From contig CAMODS010000052.1 of the NCBI GenBank assembly GCA_946611525.1, positions 1 to 8,315 on the forward strand: a stretch of DNA of 8,315 nucleotides, written 5' to 3'. Below the pieces are notes generated by a model. That model was not told where the DNA came from. It searched no databases and worked only from the letters and a program-made list of their open reading frames with translations. The stretch is from an uncultured Lachnospiraceae bacterium. GTDB lineage: Bacteria; Bacillota; Clostridia; Lachnospirales; Lachnospiraceae. Each line of letters opens with the position of its first letter. Positions within the stretch are counted from its first letter, which is position 1. Below, piece after piece: positions 5,617 through 8,315 of this stretch. Made by a program: the position numbers and the translations under genes.

Positions 5617-5850
5617 GTGGGTGTTATGGATATGAATGGAATCGTTACCATGATGATCGCGCCGGTCGTTATGAAGAATAAATCGAATAAGGAAGATCAA
5701 AAGGCAAAGGTCAATGCTAAAAAGGCCAAAGCAAGGAAGCATGATGACAAGCCATCCTTTGAAGAAGAATTCGCCGCAACCTACCAGCATGACCCCTACG
5801 CCGAGCTAAACGGTGTAACATATAAAAGACCAACTGTAAAAGGTTATTAG
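5617..5850 (+). CDS. Small protein of unknown function, charged and possibly membrane-tethered
   Basis: This is the only plus-strand gene in the window, about 77 aa, and I do not recognise the family. It opens with a short hydrophobic stretch (NGIVTMMIAPVVM), followed by a Lys/Ala-rich segment (DQKAKVNAKKAKARKHDD), then an acidic and Tyr-containing tail (PSFEEEFAATYQHDPYAEL). The start is uncertain. AAGGA at 5606-5610 is six nucleotides before the GTG at 5617; it is only three before the TTG at 5614 and too far (15 nt) from the ATG at 5626, which has only a GGTGG-like sequence nearby. Support for a real gene is the ribosome binding site, a biased lysine-rich composition and a hairpin terminator 37 nt after the stop. 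A 102-codon minus-strand frame across it is judged antisense shadow. Confidence 0.6.
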   Translation: MGVMDMNGIVTMMIAPVVMKNKSNKEDQKAKVNAKKAKARKHDDKPSFEEEFAATYQHDPYAELNGVTYKRPTVKGY

Positions 5851-5886
5851 TCGAAGGTTTGTCCCTCCTCTTTTCATACTTTTAAC

Positions 5887-5922
5887 GAAAACGGATCCAT
5901 GCTCCCCCTTGGATCCGTTTTC
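5887..5922 (+). terminator. Hairpin terminator of the small ORF, possibly bidirectional
   Basis: A perfect 13-bp inverted repeat (GAAAACGGATCCA / TGGATCCGTTTTC) encloses a 10-nt loop. The A-run and T-run lie inside the outer arms, so each strand reads a GC-rich stem followed by TTTT; this is the usual form of a two-way terminator. It stands between convergent genes. Confidence 0.8.
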
Positions 5923-5928
5923 AATTGC

Positions 5929-5957
5929 AAAAAAAGGCGGGACTGTAAAGCCCCGCC
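5929..5957 (-). terminator. Intrinsic terminator of the kinase / four-cysteine protein operon
   Basis: On the minus strand GGCGGG pairs with CCCGCC and the stem continues inward by three pairs (one G-T) to a TTAC loop, giving nine pairs. Seven T follow directly at 5935-5929. It begins nine nucleotides past the stop codon of the 57-aa gene. Confidence 0.92.
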
Positions 5958-5966
5958 CTGATCTTG

Positions 5967-6140
5967 CTACATTTGGTGTCGGACCACCTTGTACTCGTCT
6001 CCGTCACGGTAGTAAATACAGGTCTTAAAGCCTTCACTAACCATCCTGCCGTAGTCGTCCTCGTCCATATCCACACTGCAAAAATAATCCTCGTCCTCCT
6101 CGTCATACTCGAGGTAGGCACAGGTATCACATAAACTCAT
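5967..6140 (-). CDS. 57-aa four-cysteine protein, DUF6472-like
   Basis: The product begins MSLCDTCAYLEYDEEDEDYF and ends with YYRDGDEYKVVRHQM. Four cysteines (C4, C7, C21, C41) are placed as C-x2-C...C...C and could bind one zinc ion. The middle is very acidic (DMDEDD). This layout matches a small conserved Firmicutes family that I recall as DUF6472, whose members end in DEYK-(I/V)VRKQM; its function is unknown. The start ATG overlaps the stop of the cytidylate-kinase-like gene as ATGA, and no clear ribosome binding site is seen, so it is probably translated by coupling. A strong terminator follows. A longer open frame on the same strand (5921-6130) is a shadow of this gene. Confidence 0.85.
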   Translation of the reverse strand: MSLCDTCAYLEYDEEDEDYFCSVDMDEDDYGRMVSEGFKTCIYYRDGDEYKVVRHQM

Positions 6141-6733
6141 AACAGATCGATCCAGTGCCTGGTGTACTCCACCATGGCATCCTTTGTTGCCTCGAGACCG
6201 AGTCTCGAAATATTGACTGACAGGTCATAAGCTCTTGAATCGCCCCACTTAAAATCACAATACTGCTCGTGGAACTTTTTCCTCATACGGTCTATCCTGG
6301 TGATCTTGGTCATGGCATCACGCTCGGAAAGCCCCTCGCGGTCACAAACACGTATAACCTTGTCATACATATCCGCCATCACAAAGTAGGTGATAAGTCC
6401 CGGATAATCCCTAAGCACCATACCTCCACATCGGCCAACTATCACAAATGACTCTCCCTCATCGGCCCTCTCACGGATAAAATCAAACTCCATCCTGGCA
6501 AGAGTCTCCGATGTGTCGCTGGAATGGCCTCTCACATGGCGCGTCAGAAGCGGTGAGCCCTTTTCCTCGTACTCTGCCATCTTGGCCGCATGCTCCGGTT
6601 TGCCCTTGAAGATCTCCTCAAGGATGTTCCTGGAATAATACTTCAGTCCGAACTCCTGGGCAATAGCCTGTGCGATCTTGTGACCGCCGCTGCCAAACTC
6701 ACGCTCCAATGATACAAGAACCTGCTTACCCAT
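6137..6733 (-). CDS. Cytidylate-kinase-like family protein
   Basis: This 198-aa P-loop protein belongs to the cytidylate kinase-like group (Cytidylate_kin2 type). It has the glycine-rich nucleotide loop REFGSGGHKIA (11-21), a GRCGG motif (100-104), an Arg/Lys-rich lid-like helix TRIDRMRKKFHEQY (145-158) and the typical YDLSVNISRLG strand (169-179). Members of this group differ from true Cmk in the loop and their substrate is mostly untested; they may phosphorylate nucleotides or another small molecule in the cytosol. The start is the ATG at 6733, six nucleotides after AAGGGGGG; a TTG 18 nt upstream would lie within that site. A promoter with an extended -10 box lies about 50 nt upstream. The gene forms an operon with the four-cysteine protein. 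Confidence 0.88.
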   Translation of the reverse strand: MGKQVLVSLEREFGSGGHKIAQAIAQEFGLKYYSRNILEEIFKGKPEHAAKMAEYEEKGSPLLTRHVRGHSSDTSETLARMEFDFIRERADEGESFVIVGRCGGMVLRDYPGLITYFVMADMYDKVIRVCDREGLSERDAMTKITRIDRMRKKFHEQYCDFKWGDSRAYDLSVNISRLGLEATKDAMVEYTRHWIDLL

Positions 6734-6781
6734 ATCACGCCCCCCTTTCAAGTCTAAGCGTAAAACCCCTTTACTGATCTT

Positions 6782-6810
6782 ATTTTATCACTTCCCGTAT
6801 TTATTTGCAT
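6782..6810 (-). promoter_or_regulatory. Likely promoter of the kinase operon (extended -10)
   Basis: On the minus strand TGATAAAAT (6790-6782) gives an extended -10 (TGn + TAAAAT). A weak -35 (ATGCAA, 6810-6805) lies 17 nt upstream. It sits in the gap after the acetyltransferase gene and would give a leader of roughly 40 nt. Confidence 0.5.
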
Positions 6811-6819
6811 TATGATTTT

Positions 6820-7455
6820 TCAATCGACATCCAGATATTTTTCCACCTCGTCCCAGTCGATCTTTTCGTCCTTGTAAAAATATTCCCGGTCGCGCTCCCC
6901 TATTGCCCTTAGTACCCGGCAGGGGTTTCCCACGGCCACTACATTTTCCGGTATATCCTTTGTGACCACTGAACCCGCACCTATAACAGAGTTGTCACCT
7001 ATGGTGATCCCCGGCACTATCACTGTGCCCGCTCCTATCCAGACGTTGTTTCCGATGTGTACGTCCTTGTTGTACTGCAGCGCTTTTTCCCTGGTTCGGG
7101 GTTCTATGGGATGGTTTGCCGTAGCCACCACTACATTGGGGCCAAAAAGCACCGCATCACCCACATATATCCTGCCGTCATCCACCAGGGTCAGTCCAAA
7201 GTTGGCATACACCCTGTCTCCAAAAAAGACATTTTTTCCTCCCCAGTTTGCGTGAAGGGGCGGCTCAATATAGCAGTCCTTTCCAATGGCTCCAAACATC
7301 TCCTTTAAAAGCTCGTTGCGCCTGTCCATCTCCGAGGGTCTGGTCATGTTAAAGTCATACAGCCTCTCCAAAAGCCTTCCCTGCTCGTCCATGATCTCGT
7401 CTACTCCGGGGTCATAGATGAGGCCCGCTTCCATTCTTTTTTTGTCCTCCGGCAT
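6820..7455 (-). CDS. Sugar O-acetyltransferase (maltose/galactoside acetyltransferase-like, left-handed beta-helix)
   Basis: This 211-aa enzyme transfers acetyl groups from acetyl-CoA to sugar hydroxyls in the cytoplasm. The N-terminal helical part (MEAGLIYDPGVDEIMDEQ...NMTRPSEMDRRNELL) is the Mac domain typical of Maa/LacA proteins. The C-terminal half is made of hexapeptide repeats (for example DVHIGNNVWIGAGTVIVPG at 131-149 and TIGDNSVIGAGSVVTKDIP at 151-169), which build the left-handed beta-helix and form a trimer. His115 in ATANHPIEPRTR is the expected catalytic histidine. The C-terminus extends about 25 residues beyond the core (REYFYKDEKIDWDEVEKYL). The start at 7455 has AAGGAGG five nucleotides upstream. 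It lies 60 nt after the CLC transporter gene on the same strand, with no convincing terminator between, so they may be co-transcribed. Which sugar it uses is not known. Confidence 0.92.
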   Translation of the reverse strand: MPEDKKRMEAGLIYDPGVDEIMDEQGRLLERLYDFNMTRPSEMDRRNELLKEMFGAIGKDCYIEPPLHANWGGKNVFFGDRVYANFGLTLVDDGRIYVGDAVLFGPNVVVATANHPIEPRTREKALQYNKDVHIGNNVWIGAGTVIVPGITIGDNSVIGAGSVVTKDIPENVVAVGNPCRVLRAIGERDREYFYKDEKIDWDEVEKYLDVD

Positions 7456-7515
7456 AATTCCTCCTTAGTTTATCATTGTCGAAAGGTCGTCCACACAACC
7501 CTCTTTCATCATTTG

Positions 7516-8315
7516 CTACTTTGTCTGCTTGTTTATGTAATTGGACTTGTATTTCGAGTACAATATCTTTTGGCTCTTGTAGAGACCGTAGTACCCCGAA
7601 ATGGTATAACTCACTGCGACAGCTATGATAAAAAGGGGCGCAGCATCCATACCGAACAGTTCCATCAATAGTATGAAAGATGTGATGGGACAGTTTGTCA
7701 CGCCACAGAAAAATGCTCCCATGCCAATGGCAGACATCAAAAGAGTGGTACTGGGGGAAGCTCCAAATATCCAGGCAAAGAAAACTCCAAGGGATGTGCC
7801 GATACAAAAGGACGGGACTATCTCACCGCCACGATATCCGGCCGCTATGGATACCACAGTAAAAATCATCTTGGGAATGAATGCCGCAACGAAGACCTCC
7901 CCGCCGGGTGTAAATGCAGCATTTATTATGTTTATTCCGGTACCATTATAGGTCTGGTCACCCGCAATAAGGGTAAATATCAAAACCAGGGTGCCTCCCA
8001 CAAAAGCCCTGACATAAGGATTGGAAGCACGTTTTTCCGCCGTCCTCTCGGTCAGGTTTAAAAGTATGCAAAACACCATTGATGCCAGTCCGCAGGCTGC
8101 CGCAAAAAGTGCCGTAAGCACAGCGCTCTTTATCGAAAGCGAAGGGACATCATATAGCTTAAAGCCCAGATTGGGAAAACCCAGCTTTTGAGCTATGCCT
8201 CTTGCCACAAAGGAGGATATGACACAAGGCATCAGCGCCGCATAGTGCATGATCCCTACAGATACCACCTCCATGGAAAATACCGCCGCCGTAAGAGGAG
8301 TGCCAAAGACTGCTG
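7516..8315 (-). CDS. CLC-type anion transporter (chloride channel family), 5' end missing; possible fluoride-type member
   Basis: Visible are 265 codons, the C-terminal part of a membrane protein of about 10 helices remaining; the first codons are right of the window. The frame enters as AVFGTPLTAAVFSMEVVSVG, matching the CLC motif in which GxP precedes a helix with a Glu. Counting from that Met, the anion-site loop of helix N reads AAGYRGGEIVPSFCIG (145-159; motif GGEIVP, nt 7813-7830), and the last helices end with SGYYGLYKSQKILYS, where a Tyr sits near the ion path in relatives. CLC proteins are dimeric anion channels or anion/proton antiporters. The Glu in the helix-N loop, in place of the Ile of E. 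coli ClcA (GGIFAP), recalls the fluoride-exporting CLC-F branch (GGEVTP-like). The gating glutamate and first selectivity loop are outside the window, so substrate remains open. The tail is short and basic, with no CBS domains. Confidence 0.9.
   Translation of the reverse strand, partial: AVFGTPLTAAVFSMEVVSVGIMHYAALMPCVISSFVARGIAQKLGFPNLGFKLYDVPSLSIKSAVLTALFAAACGLASMVFCILLNLTERTAEKRASNPYVRAFVGGTLVLIFTLIAGDQTYNGTGINIINAAFTPGGEVFVAAFIPKMIFTVVSIAAGYRGGEIVPSFCIGTSLGVFFAWIFGASPSTTLLMSAIGMGAFFCGVTNCPITSFILLMELFGMDAAPLFIIAVAVSYTISGYYGLYKSQKILYSKYKSNYINKQTK

Noticed and set aside
5482..5790. 102-codon minus-strand ORF opposite the small plus-strand gene
   Set aside because: Its 3' half is AT-rich intergenic DNA, it would overlap the hypB promoter region, and it has no recognisable motif.
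5921..6130. 69-codon minus-strand ORF after the kinase gene
   Set aside because: It is out of frame with the four-cysteine protein gene, which has the expected family pattern, ATGA coupling and a terminator inside the rejected ORF's 3' end.
7485..7500. Possible terminator between the CLC and acetyltransferase genes
   Set aside because: The stem has only six pairs with one G-T and is followed by just three T, too weak to call.

Overview
The window looks like chromosomal DNA of an anaerobic Gram-positive bacterium of the class Clostridia, most likely family Lachnospiraceae. This is inferred from strong GGAGG-type ribosome binding sites, compact same-strand gene strings, intrinsic terminators, a 57-aa four-cysteine protein of a type I associate with Firmicutes, and a large ferredoxin/GltD fusion flavoprotein beside nickel-insertion (Hyp) genes. 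All genes but one small ORF are on the minus strand, so the layout is described from high to low coordinates.

Right part (8315 to 5967): the C-terminal two thirds of a CLC-type anion transporter (5' end outside the window), a left-handed beta-helix sugar/galactoside-type O-acetyltransferase, a cytidylate-kinase-like protein with its own likely promoter, and a 57-aa four-cysteine protein (DUF6472-like) joined to the kinase by an ATGA overlap. A strong intrinsic terminator closes that pair. It faces a second hairpin that ends a lone plus-strand small ORF (5617-5850).

Middle (5613 to 3676): a roughly 300-nt intergenic region holds a cluster of dispersed palindromic repeats of the kind that reads as 'CHSERSEES' when translated, plus a perfect TATAAT. 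The repeats probably lie in the 5' leader of a tightly packed operon: two tandem, overlapping hypB paralogues (nickel-chaperone GTPases) and a stand-alone small protein resembling the C-terminal domain of fatty-acid kinase FakA/YloV.

Left part (3675 to 1): a 935-aa Fe-S/FAD/NAD(P) oxidoreductase has its own consensus-like promoter (TTGACT-17-TAAAAT, with an inverted repeat filling the spacer), a GC-rich stem-loop at the expected 5' end of its mRNA, and an intrinsic terminator. hypA follows directly, its Shine-Dalgarno abutting the U-tract of that terminator. The left edge carries the first 79 codons of a membrane-anchored sensor, probably a chemotaxis receptor.

Taken together, 5309-273 looks like a nickel-delivery and redox module (HypB-HypB-FakC-like-oxidoreductase-HypA). 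None of the hydrogenase-specific hypCDEF genes and no nickel enzyme is in view. The target could be a [NiFe] (for example Ech-type) hydrogenase, CO dehydrogenase or another nickel enzyme encoded elsewhere. The function of the module as a unit is inference.
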